DNA of 64,000 nucleotides, from the NCBI RefSeq assembly GCF_037975245.1, contig NC_092575.1, positions 3,864,501-3,928,500 on the forward strand. The letters run 5' to 3'. Positions within the stretch are counted from its first letter, which is position 1. Each line of letters begins with the position of its first letter. The notes beneath the pieces were generated by a model. It saw only the letters and a program-made list of their open reading frames with translations. It made no database searches and was not told where the DNA came from. Below, piece after piece: positions 1 to 14,200 of this stretch. The translations under genes were made by a program, and so were the position numbers. Source of the DNA: Apostichopus japonicus. Its lineage: Eukaryota > Echinodermata > Holothuroidea > Aspidochirotida > Stichopodidae.

Positions 1-1601
1 AACGTATTCAAATGGGTCCAGTTTGACACTTCCAAGGCTCCTCAAGTTAACTGTAAACTTGGAATATGTTAACTTGGACCCTGAGCCGATCAAAGGCGTA
101 AAAAACAAAACACTGGAACATGGAATAGTTAGATTGTTTTTATACCGATCACCAAAATGGTGATAAAAAGACTTAAAATTCCACAAGTTTAGTTTGCATG
201 ATTGGTAACAATAAAAGATTTTTTTCGATATGAACTTGCATCGTCTACGTGTGTGGGATATGAAACAATATTTATTTTTATTGCATTCCTTAATATAACT
301 GCAAAGTTTTAACAAAATAACTGGCGGGGGGGGGGGGGGTGTGATGGGGGATTTAAAGAAGGAGTGGGGTTGTTGGAGCCCAGTCCTATTTAGATCGAGA
401 GATCTTGAAATGTGGAATGGTGAAATTCTGAGGCATATTTAGGCTATGAGTTAGGTCTGCATCATGAATGATTTCTCTATTTTAACTACTATTAAGTTTT
501 TTGTGTTGGGTTGAAATGGGGAGGGGGATGTGATGTACCCCCCCCCCCCACGCACACACACATCCCCTGTGCCTGATGAGCAACAATTATGAACAACTAT
601 TATTTCAAAATACCTACTGTATTGAAATTATATTATTTTGCACAGGTCATCATAACGAAAAATTAGAGTCATATTCTGCATAAATCTCGCTTATAAATAT
701 GTTAAAGGACAAACTAGCTGTCAGTTTCATATAAACCCCAACAGAATAAAAAAGAGTTAAACTTGAATCATATTAAATATAACATTCCAACACACTTCCA
801 ATCTCATCCTCTCCAAAATAATCCTTCTGCACGATGACAGTACGTACGCCGAAAATAATTGGCCACTTATCTTTCGAAAATTTCCTTTCCCAATTATTAC
901 AAAGTTTCATGCGATACTTATTTTGATATTTTGAAGTCACTTTCTAGCCTGTAATTTGATAAGACTCTAGCTTCCCTCCGGGCGTGTTCGGAAAGACACT
1001 TCACAACTAGATAGGCAGCACTGACACAAACAAATGTCTTCAAAATTGAAACTTTTTCTTTTTTTTCCCTGACTAAAAAACAAAATTGCCTTTGGATGGC
1101 ATATCACAGAATATTTGCTAGCATCATCAGTAGTTACATAAACCCAATCGGAAAATTTGATGGCATTGACACCGCGATAGGATCGAGGACTGGAACATAC
1201 CTCAATGTTACTTATAATGTATTCTGTAGTGATCGAGACGTATGAGGATGGGAGGAACCCTGTTTGATTTCTAGGAGCTTCTGGGGATCCTTGTGGGGAA
1301 ATATAACAGTCGGGGGGTGGGGGTGATGTATTATGTGTCTATTGAAATATATGTAAATATACATTACGGAAAGAAAAACTGTACAAACAAAACATGCTGC
1401 ATTTAGAGAAAGGCTGGAACTTGACTGAGATACAAAAATTAAATAAAGTAAGTGATTGCAAGAATAACAGCCAATGACGTCACTTTCGGTGATCATGCAC
1501 TGAAGAAAAGCTAGTGATGCTCGAAAGCTCTGCAAAAACCCAAAATTCGCTGTTTTACTTCTTCCGATTTAACGAAAATCCATGTTTACTCCAAAAGAAA
1601 A

Positions 1602-1792
1602 TATTATTAGAGAAAACCAGAGAAATAAGATATGACTCATAATTGACAAATAAGGAGTAAAGTTTTAGAAAATATATTGGAATTTTCGGTCCCCCTGGGA
1701 CCTTCGTCAGCAATACTTGGAGAATATATTTACTAAAACTTGGTCAATTATGAGTCATATCTTACATGTAATTTCTCTGGTTTTCTCTAATA

Positions 1793-1796
<4 letters not shown>
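1602..1796 (-). mobile_element. Foldback element with hammerhead-like core between its arms
   Basis: The left arm (1602-1680) and right arm (1719-1796) are inverted copies. Outer blocks of 25 nt (1602-1626 with 1772-1796, TATTATTAGAG..GAGAAAT) and of about 22 nt (GATATGACTCATAATTGAC) pair exactly. Inner blocks pair with small insertions. On the minus strand the ~38-nt loop holds CTGACGA, then a 6-bp hairpin (GGTCCC, loop AGG, GGGACC), then GAAA. This arrangement recalls hammerhead ribozymes and the terminal hairpins of Penelope-like retroelements, but an extra A follows CTGACGA and no clear stem III is visible. The element abuts the AT repeat at 1793. Confidence 0.55.
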
Positions 1797-1952
<156 letters not shown>

Positions 1953-2128
1953 ATATAGATATATACATATATTGAACTTAATTCTTTTCTGAGCCATTCT
2001 AACTTCAAGGGAAGAGAAAGGCGGAGTAATGTGGTTTTGTAGTCATCAATCTATAAAGTACATGTACAGGAGGAGGTAGAACTAAGGTTGAAGAAGTAAA
2101 ATGAGAAGGAGGAGGTGCTGTGGCTTAC

Positions 2129-2209
2129 CATCAGGGTCTATACCATGTAACATGTCCTCTGAGCTCCAATGAGTCATCACTGGAGGTGGTTGCTCCTCAT
2201 CCAACCAAT
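2129..2209 (-). CDS. rdgB/PITPNM: rdgB/PITPNM coding exon 8 (residues 386-412)
   Basis: 81 nt (27 codons), phase 1 at both ends, acceptor GATTGTTTTACAG and donor GTAAGCCAC. It reads (D)WLDEEQPPPVMTHWSSEDML and then HGIDPD. The T.WSS.D.. block with acidic and proline neighbours matches the segment after the FFAT motif in PITPNM1/2, as I remember the family. The open phase-1 end shows that at least one further exon, toward the DDHD domain, lies to the left. I could not place it convincingly between 1 and 2128. Confidence 0.87.
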
Positions 2210-5200
2210 CTGTAAAACAATCACAAAAAGTAAAAAACGTAGAAAGAAGTCTTGGCGGAAATATCCGTAGGGGACTCGCGTAGTTACCTTCTGAAGTTTA
2301 GATTTCTAAGGTTTATATGTAAAGGAGATCTTTGTGAACAATACTACACCTAAACAGCTAAGAAAAATCTTGTTCCACTTGGGAGGCATCTTAAGTTGAA
2401 AAGTTGTGTCTTTGACTCTGTCCATAATGTAAATCTGTGATATCAGAGCTGTCACCAGGAATTTGATTGTTTTTACTTTAAGTCTCTTTTGTTTTACCTC
2501 TCATAGTTTCCAAGGTTTTAAATGTTAACTCTGTTGACATTGAAACCATTGCTATCATTTAATTTATGTTTTTCATGAGGTTCAATATTTTAGATTCAGC
2601 ATTCGCAAAAGCCCAGGTCTACATTGCCGAAAATAAACTTTGCAAAAAATCAAGAAAAACAAAATGAAAATTGAAACAACATGTGGCTCCCATGATGTCA
2701 TATTTTAGACTTGCTCAAGTCTTCAGCCTTGTGTGTGATGAAACATCAAACCTGTGATATATCCCAAACGAAATCAGATTTTTCTTAGCAGTTCAATGAA
2801 GTTGTTCACGACAAATTATCTTTCTCACACAGATAATAATGACGTGTTTGTGTCTCCTGTAAGCTGTGAGTTGGATCAATGCGCTTCATTACACAACTAC
2901 AGTGTCATATATATATATATACATATATTTGTAATTCTCAGCCATTGTTGTCCCATTACTTAACAAGACACATTGCTACTAGCAGTACACATTTTACAAA
3001 TCAATATATGCACTTTTAATATTTCATGTCTGATCACCATCAAGTATATTAATATCATAAAAAAAAAGGCGGCTGGCCTGAATATAATTATTCAGAAATC
3101 AAGTCCTCATATCACAATTTCAAACATTGGGTAGCATCTTATTTTAATGGTATATTGTTGTGAAGCTAACAGACCATTTTGTTTAGAATAAATGCAATTT
3201 ATAGAACAATAGGTTTTAATTACTTAATGAAGACATCACCACTGACCAGCCAAAACAGCAGATATTATCATCAAGTTTTGCTTTAAGAGAAGCTGCAAAT
3301 TATTTACATTTTTACAAACATTTGTTTTTGTAAGTTTAAAAACACCTTGGAAATTACCAAACCAACTCTTAATGAACAAAACCTTCTCAGATATCCACTC
3401 CATTTCATCCATTTTCCTAGCCAATTCCATTTTTTGTGAAATTGTGTCCTGTATTATAAATGAATCATTTCTTTTAACCATCCTAAATTGCCATTTCCAA
3501 TGAAATAAAGACTTCAGCAGCCACTATAGGATTGATGAACAGGTTTAATTTTGTTACTGTAATTTATACCTATAAATGGATATATCTGAATTGTCCATAA
3601 AAACTCTGATAAGAAGAGGGAAAGCAGGAAAAAAAGAAAGAAAAAGATAAAAAAGGAGTTTCGATCCCCTCCACACATCCGTTCAATTTAGTATATCACC
3701 ATTCGTTAGCATAAATATCTCATCTATGTCTCACAATGAGTTCCAGCTCCGATGAAGCAACCTTTTACAGGATTCAAACTTAATATGCAGCAGTGTGCCT
3801 CCACACAAAAACTAGATTTGTTACCATGGAGATGCATCTTGCACCCCTCCTGAAATATTCATCGCTGGCGGGAGGCAATTAAGGGTATCAACAGTCTATT
3901 GAACTTGGTATTATGGAATTTTATATGTCAATATTTAAATAACAGCAAATAAAACAAATATTGCCAGCCAATTATGGATACAATTTTTTTTACTTCAGCA
4001 TTTATACATTTTCATTATACATAACAAATAGGTTTAAAATCTATTATAACATTAAACCAATAAAATCATCCAGTTTTAGTCAGAATATAAATATGGTCTG
4101 ATTTTGTTGCAAAATTTGTTTCAATTGTATAAAGTCAGTTTTGGTTCATCTATATGTGCTTTCAAATTTCCGACTGAAAATTTCTGGAAGGTATTATGCA
4201 ATATTATTTAATTATCAAATGGACTCAAGTCCTCGGTTATATGACTGAAAAGTAATTTAATGCTATGATGAAAACAGAGCTAGATCAAAGGGGAGGGGTC
4301 CTTTAGGGGGGCACAATTTGAGGATCACAGCCGGCACACAGCGAATAATTTCACGCAACAAGGTTAATTTGGAAAGTGAAGATTATTAATTGGAGAGGAA
4401 AATTGTTCAAAAAAAAATTGAAAAAGAAAATATATTTGAACAAAATCAAATTTTTACATATTTCTAACCTTTGTACCCCTGCACCGCCAAAAATTAAATT
4501 TTACCCATTGTCTGCATGATATGAACAATTTTAATTTTTATAGGTATTAATTGTATGGACGATCAATGGTTACCAGCAAGACTGAAAAAAAAATGCAAAG
4601 TATATATAAAATACCTCCACCATATAATGATATTAATCAAACCATTTTTTCTTTTGAAAGGCAGCTGAATATAAGGTATATTTCAGAGAGAGAGAGATGG
4701 GGGGGGGGGTGGTAGGGGGTGTGTAAGGGGTCAATACTCAAAGGTATTGTACCTGCTGCCTGTCCACATGATATTTGAAATTTACTGCTGGCCATCCCAC
4801 CACCATCCCTCCCCCCCCCTCCCCAGCAGTGTCAGGGGCCCTGCCACAATAGCAGGTTACATAGATTCGGTGCATTTTTTGCAATCAATCAATTGAAGTA
4901 GAATGGGCTGTTTGATATTGGCAAGGAAACGACCACGTACACGTACATGCACTACTATATCGTATCCCAATATGATTATTAACTGACTGCTAGGCGTAAC
5001 AATCTCTGCTTAAAGCAAGCTTTTCTGACCGCAAATGACCTTTTCAAAATAGTCACAACAAAATATGTGATAGAATTTCATCTACAGATAGATGAGATGA
5101 AATAGCTACAAAGATTACACGTTGCCTCACTGCGTGAATATGCCTTTATCAATTCTATGAAATAAGCAAAAGTAATACTACATGTACCCCTGACATATAA

Positions 5201-8200
5201 TCATCTTTCCCCCTCCTGCACCCCCCTCCCTCCCCTCCCCCTCCCCCCATTCAATTGACCTTTAACAATTGTTCTGTGTTCATACCTCTTATTTCACTAA
5301 TTTTCGACCCATTTTGTCAAAGTTTATCAAGTTACGGCAGTGCGTCTATCGCCATATAACTGTGTCAATTAAGTTTGGCCCCTATAATTCTTTGCCTCCC
5401 TCCCCCCCCCCTCCCCCATATAACCTTTAATGGATGTTACTACCTTCCGAGAGCCATTCGTTTTCACTTAAAATGCATTTTATCACCGATTGAACTGTTG
5501 TAAACTCTTTTGCCTATTGCTACATCCGCACTTTATCGCCCAATCATATTCTTGACTCCACTTGCTACGTCCATGCTTGATCATATTCTTGACTGTTGCA
5601 AAGAACGATGATTGCAATTAGCTATAAAAAATTTATTGCCTGAAGGAAATCAAACGCATAATTATGTGTGCATTTAACTGTTGACGGAATATATTCAAAA
5701 TTCATACCCACTTATTACGAAATATCAAATCTAGCCAAATTTGAATTACATAAGCAAAATGTACTTTGGCATTTGCTTACACTATATAATAAAGTTTAAT
5801 ACATATGTGAACTATTAATTAACAGAGTCCTTAAAATCGCTGTGAAGTTTTAACCGTAATTAATATGTTCCGATGAGTTTGATTCTGACGAGTGAAAGCG
5901 GCAAACGTACCATATGCAGACCATCACAAGGGTGAACCATTTGTAGGTTATGTATGTACATAAAAATTAATATGGCCCATAAAGCATTTTGGAGGGTTCT
6001 TATTTCTATTAGTACAGAATATATAGGAAGGAGACAAAAAAAAATGAAGAAATAAATAAAAAATAAATAAATTTGTAAATGAGAGAAATGAGAGCTTATT
6101 AAAGTTATGATCGAGTCGTAAGGAAAATAGATGCGACAGATTTTTTTAATAGTTTTTCCTAAGATTTTTGGCAATTTTTCATACAAACCTGAGTCACTAT
6201 CATCCCAATCACCATCTGCACAAAAACATGCTAAAGAACAGAAAAACAAAGACAAAGACAAAAAAAATCTTGAAAATATGAAAAGAAAACAAAAATAGGT
6301 ATTATCGATTGTCGGATTCACAAACCCGAAAGATGGACTTGATTGGTGCAATGCATGATGGGATGGATGGATGGATTATTGTAAACTTAGTGAAATACAA
6401 AAATTGGTTAAACTTCAGTCGACTGCTCTAGATATCCAAAGAACACTGGAAAAACAACAGATATCACCCTGCATAGTCTAACGGTTGCTGCATATATTGC
6501 ACTTGAAGGTAAATGAAGCAATATGAGTTCCGTGATACTACACATAATTTGCATACATCTCAGAGGCAGCAAATATATATATCGGCAGCTATTCACCACA
6601 TTTTGTGGTAACTGAAATGGTTCAATACTGTAAATCTTGCCCTAATTCCACAACAAGGTCTGAAAAAAATATTTATGAAATATTTGCCAATGAATTAAAT
6701 TAACAATGGGGAGCAACAACAAAACATGTAACCATATGGACATATTCAACAGTTTGTAACAGCCTCAATTTCGGAATAGTCAAGTGGTTTTTGTTCATGA
6801 AAATCTCTAAGATTGAGGCATGTCCAAATTCTATATGCAAGAGTATGAACGTAAGTTACAGTGATGCAAAATTCCTGCCAGGTACGACAAACTGACAGAT
6901 CTGACGTAATAACTATCCAGCTCTTTAAAATAACATAACTGAAATCAACTTTTACCAAAGACTGGAGGTGTTCAATGAATAGTCTACCAGGGCCAAAGAG
7001 AGAAACATTGGTAGCTGAGAAGAGGGCCAGGGGGACTACAGCCAAAATTGCTCTTTACCTAAATTGAACAATTGGTACTCAAGCCTAAGGGGCCCTCCAT
7101 ACCCGATTAGTAAAAAAAAATCTTGACCTTCTCCTTCTTTATTTTCTTGAATTTCTTTCTTCTTGAACCATAACACATCACAACGTTAAATTTCTCCCGA
7201 AAGTATTCTTTAACTTCAGTACGATTTTTATACAGTCAAGTTCCTCCCCCCCCCCCTAAAATGTACCTCCTGTTTTTACTTTTATCACCGAGGATCCTGC
7301 CATCTTTTGCCCCACTTGCAAAATTTCACTCTGAAACGTCCATGTTAAAAACAAAATTTAAAGGGGGGGGGGAGGGGGGAAGTGATCCTTCATGCAGTTT
7401 TGATACATTTGTCGTTAAAAAATCACATCAAAAAGATATTTCGTGCATGAAATTTCCCCTCAGAATTATTCATGAATGTTAAATTTCCCTGGGATTGTCG
7501 ATTTACCATACAAAAGCTGAATACATTGCAAACATACGGCACGGCAGCAGAAATGACTTTGCCCTGGATTGCCTCGAAGTGACAGGGCGGGAAAAACTTT
7601 ACGACAAACGTGAGACAAATTAATGGCATTCTGTATGTGGTCTTTCGGCAGCCTCGGTTATACGAGGCCTCAACTAATGTTGTTATATCGAGACTCGGCC
7701 TAAACATGGGCGGTTTTAATTTCCAGTCCAATGTGCTCATGAATGTAGATCACAGACAAGACAGTCAAAATGGTTTTTGAAAACTGAAACATTACAGCTG
7801 AGACTCACAGTATCGGTGGGATCGGCATACAAGAACGTACAATGTGAAAATGAAAAATGAAAATGTAAAATTTCTTATTGAATAATTAAATCTATTGAAT
7901 ATTCATGTTGGAAAAAATCCAATAAATATTCATGATGACAAAATTGAAATTAAAACTAGAGCCCTTTAATCTTGCTATATTTGCTACAAATTTTGAAGCA
8001 CACATACCTTGACCAAAGTCCACTGCTGGTGATTAATGTACAAGGTGACAAAAAAGGGGGAAACAGGGTATTTGTTATCTCTGCTCTGGAATTCATTTAT
8101 ATTCATGAGGACTTTTCATGCATTATTCATGACGTGGCATTTCTCCCCGGGCCCCTTTCTCTATTATACCTTTTGTGTACAAAGAAAGTGACTGTTTGGA

Positions 8201-11200
8201 CTTGCATGCAGATGAGTTCAAAATGAAAAATCAAGCACTTGACACTTTTCATGCAAAACTACAAAAATTAACGAGAAAGACGGAGAGAGCTGGGAGAGGA
8301 AATGGAAATGTCAATTTTTCAGGTGAATGACAGTTTAAGCTCGGATGAAACAGCTATCTTTGACATAGGAAACAAGCACTCGAGGGGATCACAACTTTAT
8401 CCAGTAGGAAGTAGATTTTAGTGGGTTTCCTGGATGAGGATATATTGAACACGGCATCTCTTCCCAGGTACATAGCAAAATAGATACAATCTTTATATAT
8501 CATGCATGCGTGAAAAAAGAAAAAAAGAGTCTAAATACGACAGAAATTGTGAAAATGGGACGATTTTCTCTCACCCTGAGCATCGTAAAATTCATCTTCG
8601 TCTTCCGATCCATCCGATTCTTGTCTGATGCTGTTCATCCTCCAGTGGGCTATGATGTGTTGGTCGGAACCTAACATTTAGAAGATAAAAAGAACTTAAA
8701 ATTAGGCTGTTATTTTTTATTATTTCACCTGAAAATTTGGCTGAATATTTTGGCTGACAGTATGGACTGACTGATCGAGTTTGATTGGCCGATGGAAGTA
8801 ATGAGGGAATCCCCAGCCACAACCTAAATCAACAGTCCTGTGAAACTTGAAAATCTGCTGTCTCTGATATCGCTGAATCTTCTTGGTAAACTATCGGAAA
8901 CTTCCCTTCACAAAAAGTGTGACATATTTGAGCTTACAATAATAACTAGCACAGTTTAGCGACGAAATGTTGCCCATCGTTCGTTTGGTAACTTTATGCA
9001 CATCTGGTCCTCAGCCAATCAGAAAAAGGTTCTTTCGAGGAATTTTCAATCTCGTCCACTGAACTTTAAGCTTTGAGCATCAATGAAATTGTGTCCAAGT
9101 CCGAAAGAAAATATACTGGAATTAGCTACCTGAGATTAATCATGTAATTATTGAATATAATTATTTTTACAATTACTTTCACAACTAGCACATACACTGA
9201 GATATATGTAACAGCCTACTTTACAAAATCTTTGGAGATCTGTAAATAGTACAGATCACACACATTAGGACCCAGAGCCATATCTATGGCTCTGTTATAT
9301 GAGAGCGCTTCTACATAAACGTTGAATTTTCCCCATTTCTTAATTGATCCCTTCGTGGATTGATCCAAACTGCAAAAACGATTTATTCATATAGCAGGAC
9401 ATTAACGTTAAAAGAGATCAAAAGTTCCCCTACATGTAGACATGGTCAATCCAGAGAGCGACAGATTAAGTAAGCAGTTGGTAAGCGATATATGATATAT
9501 TATCTCCCGAAAAGTAGGCAAAAGATTGGCGCAATTAGGAAACAAACGGTATTAAAACTGCACATGTGATTTCAATTTACAGCAAAAATGAATCACTCAA
9601 AGAAAAGATCGACTGTAGAAAAACAGTGTATTTATAACAACTATCCTGCAAAGTTTGCCAGTCCAAGGTTGCTTAAAAAGAAGACACAAACCCAACCGTC
9701 ATTGATTTTAATGTTGCTTCACACACTAGACTTGATCAAGTTTTTTTTTCATTTACTGTAATGTTTATTTTCGATGAATGGAGATGATCGTTTTGCAAAT
9801 TATTTCTTAATCCAACATTACTGAAGCTGTTTTAATACATCATAACCAAATTAATGATGGCATTGGTCTCAGGCGAGTCATGCAATACCATAACATTTCT
9901 ACACATGGAAATATGAGAAGAAAAACAAAAAGTAATTAACAGTATGAAATGTTTCCTCGAAAGGTAATGAGGGCAGTATTGAAGAACTTAGCTAATTTAA
10001 ACTAAAACAGATGGCAAGTCAACTCAATTTGTACGATGTTTAGATTTCCAAATTTCCCCTCACGCAACCAACTGCAGCAATGCTGCATATAAGCTAAGCT
10101 TTCTATTAAAGAAATTTGTTTTCATTGGCAATATTTCGGAGCAGTTTATCCATTTTTAAAGTTGTGCAAGCCAAAAATATAAAGCTTTTCAGCTGAGCTA
10201 AAGCATGAGAGAAAGACCTAGCTGCTCACTGGTTATTACACCTTACGAATAAATTGCAGAAAAATTTGTTTGGAAGTTGGAAAAACATACCTTGAATAGT
10301 ATATTTAAACTACACAGTTATATACAGTAGTGATGCATGGAGATGGTCTTTAGGGCTATCATTACACATTACAACTGAGAAAATTATTTTAAAAGAATTA
10401 AAGGAAAGATCATTATCTGGAAAAGATCCGATTAAAAATGTTTCATCAAAATTATCGACATAAATCCCTTTTTTTTCTTTTTTCTTTTTATAGTATGAGA
10501 CACTCGATCATGCCTATCACGACAGTATTACATGAAGGCCTCACGTTTGAATAAGTACTTCAGATTAGTTATGTCCCTACCCTCCAGGGCCTTTTTTAAA
10601 TATTCTGCTCGGACAATAAAATTTGCATGAAATAAAAATGAATGTTAATACCCTGGGAGATGCTACGACATGGCTCCCAGGATATTTAACTGAACAAGAC
10701 AAGTTGGGCAATTGACTTGAAGTTTATGGAACGCCAAAGGGTGCACTCGTTAATACGTAGATTATAACGATTCTATATGGTTTGCAAGATATGTGTGTAC
10801 GCAGTATAGGCTGTACACTGCTGGACCTCTGTTGTAATGCATCTACTGTACGATACTAAATTTCCTATTTCGAGAACATATGGACATCTTTTATGTTCAG
10901 AGCAATAAGGAACATTATCATCCTCTGAAACTTCTGCACTCACAACTGGTAGATCAAACAAGCGAGTCGGGAGCAAGCTTTTAGCCATGTCGCACCATTG
11001 TTGTGGAACAAGTTACCATCAGAAATACAACGCCTTACCTCTATCAGCACTTTCAAATCAGCGTCCACAGAAATTTTATTTCAAACAAACCTATGGTTAA
11101 GTGTATTCAATTGTATTCTGTATATATGTTTTGTTAAGCGCATTGAACCCTGAGATTTTGCTCTATATTAGCACCAGTGTAATCATAATAATCATCTTTA

Positions 11201-14200
11201 TTATCATATTTGCATTTTGTCCCTCTTGGCTTTCCACAGAAACAAAGACTGAGGTTATACTGTACTTCTAGCAGTCCATAGCTTTATACTAACTACAGCA
11301 AGCACTGTGTTGAAATGAGTCATGAATTGAGTCACTTTTGAAGAGTGAGATGGATAACTGCTGGTTCGAGTGGTCCATGCATCAAGCAGCTCGGACTATA
11401 GAGATCATACGTATAATGCAGTGACTGCATCAGTCGGTGAGTCGAGGAAATCATTGGCAATATTTATGACTGGATTCTCTCTCCCATATAAAATGCAGTT
11501 AAGTTGTTATAATCTGAGTGTTTCGTGTTGCCAGGTCCGTCTTCCTATGCTCATCTTCAAGATTACAGATTACTAAATAGGAGCTTGATTGTTTAATTTG
11601 TGCCATTTGAAAAGATAGGTCGTACTTTCTTGGTATTTCAGTTTTTTCCTTCTTCTTTCTCTATTATTTGACTTTTTTACCTCTGAGGGTGGTAGTTTGG
11701 TTGGCACGTGATTTAGGGAGCCTACCAAATGGACACAAAGAATTGGGACAAAAAACCTCGCATTACCATCTTCCTCCCTCCTCCCCCCTCCCCCCTCCCC
11801 CTACTCCCCACCTGGTGCCTTCCTCCACTCCCTGGGCCCATGACAGTATATCTGGGTGAAAAATTCATCCGACTTCATACCGGGTCTTTGACAAATTGTT
11901 ATTTATATTTGAGCAGAAAATGGTACAGAAAGTGTCTTAGTTTGTTTAATCTAATAACAATTTGAACCAAAGTACAAATCACTGTGTTAATTGGGTATAT
12001 AAAATGACTGAAAAAAAAAGACATGTGATGCAACATGCACAAAGTGTTGTCTAACTGACCATAAACTATGGCTGCAAACTAATTTAAGATTTATACTGGA
12101 AGTTGTAGAAGGGGAAAGAAGTTTGCTGTCTACTTGTTTTCCATACCCAATGGCACCACTCTTTCTTCACCATCACCCCTCCCTCCCTCCTCCCCCCCCC
12201 CCGATATTCAAATGGACAAATGTGTACTGACGAAGAAATACATTCTCATTCACAGCTTAATTTTACCTGACAGAACTTGATTGAGATAGATTTCATTAGA
12301 GGCACATAATTAATTTTCAGTTGATAAAAATCATGTGGAAACAGTTATAGTCTTGGTTTGATAATTCAACTACATATATCTTCAATATCTTCAGGATCCA
12401 AATCTCACATAGAAAATCCTCGCATATTACAAACGTAATGTACGGGGTCTTACAAAAAAGTTAGCCAGGGCTACTGTATAATATATATTCACTAATGAAC
12501 GAAGCTATGTATATGGACACCACACAGCTGCTTGCATCCCTCACAGCTCAATGAGAACGGCCTAAAACGACTGTTTAACTCTTGCTTTGTTGTCATAACT
12601 TTTATCAGGCCTGCAGTCACACAATCCTCAAGGCAGCTCTCTTTATCTCTCTCTCCCTATATTACAGCGAGAATTAAAGAAAAGAACCGTGGTTTTCTTA
12701 ATGAAATATGCAGCCTCCCGAGCACGGTTTCATCGGAATAATACGTCTAAAAATAGAGACAAGATTACCTTGAATAACAACAAGCCTATCTCATTGAATG
12801 TAATCAAACTTTTTTTTTGCCATCCAATTTCCTGTTTCAATTTTTTGGGCTTTTTGTTTTCTTTTTTTTTTTTAATATCCATTTCACCATTTTGCTTGAC
12901 TTAATGAACGTAAGTGCAGCTTAAAGCAGCTGGTTGTGTGAGCATTGAAAAGCCAGAACATTGACTATACTGTTAGCTAGGCTAGGCTAGCCTAGCTGAG
13001 AGTACAGATGTTGGATGGAGACAGATAAGAGCTGTGAGGGTTTACGTAAATCTACTTATAAATCTACTTATAATCACCATTCAACATGGAGAAACTGTGT
13101 TGCCAAGTCTGGTTACAAACAATCCCGAGTGAAAAACTTAGAAGAAAGTTGATTCGTAGATTCTGAAGGAGTAAGTGGGCATTGCCCCGGAAGTGACGGC
13201 GCAGTGCTTAAACTTGCCAGACATGTAGTTTAGGTAGATAGGAAAGTCCATATGTTAAGTCAGAGACAGGTATTAAAGAGAAAAGCGAAATAAATACTGA
13301 GTTGCCCACTTTTGTTTCATGAATGTTAAATATTATAACCAATCTGCATGTTCAATGTAATTAGATCATTACCAACAGCTGATGGAACTTAGCCTACCAC
13401 AATATTCATAGCACATTTAGCAAGCCTAGCCAGTTTCCATGCATGTAAGATGTGCCAGCATGACATGTCATCATCCCTCTAACTCTAACATTGTGTACAG
13501 GTTTGATGAGGACTTCTCAAACAGCATAGAACTTGCAAAGGTAACCAGATTTTATATGAAGACAGGAGGACATTTTGTTTTGGCCTAGGGGAAGGCTCTC
13601 AGTTGAGGAAGTACAGTAAGATCTGTTGAAGAACTGAGAAGTCTATATTTCACTTTTACGACTCCCAGCCGGTCGGCTACACATTGCATCGAGGAAAACG
13701 TAAGATTTAAGGTAGACTGGATCGCTAGGTCTGTCCATCGGCATATTGGTTAAAAGTTAACATGCCCCTTTAACATTAAACAGCTCAAACTGCTGTTTAC
13801 GCGAAGAGTCCTTCGATCTTATCCGCCCAGACAACCGGTCAATTAAAACCAAAAAAATCCCAGCAAGAACACATGATCAGTCCTATGCAATGTACGGCCG
13901 CACAGTTATTAAAGGATGCAAATTTCAGTCCAGGGTTTAGCATACGCCTGGGTGCTGATTAAACGGGTTCGGTTACCCAGGTGTGTTTTGCATGCAAACA
14001 CATCGCTATATAGCCGAAGAAAAGCTGGCCGCATCAATTTTGCAAGAAAACCAGATCAGGTTTCCCCATAAAATGGATCCCGCTGACATCTAACTTGACA
14101 GATTGGTTAATGCGTTTTTTGATTGAAGAGGTTCTGGCCTACCACTATTTAATTTGAAAATGTCAGAGGTTAAACCGTGTCGAACCTGCACAGACAAAAT

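Noticed and set aside
1-50. Possible exon 9 of rdgB/PITPNM (acceptor TTTACAG at 57-51, open in phase 1: V-NLRSLGSVKLDPFEYV)
   Set aside because: The phase fits and the frame is open to the window edge, but 17 residues show no clear similarity to the expected segment and the pyrimidine tract is poor. The sequence to the left is needed to decide.
1080-1200. Possible coding block on the minus strand near 1140-1195
   Set aside because: Short open stretch with no family similarity and no convincing splice pair.
7423-7740. 105-codon minus-strand ORF in intron 6
   Set aside because: No recognisable protein features and no splice sites in a phase compatible with the gene.
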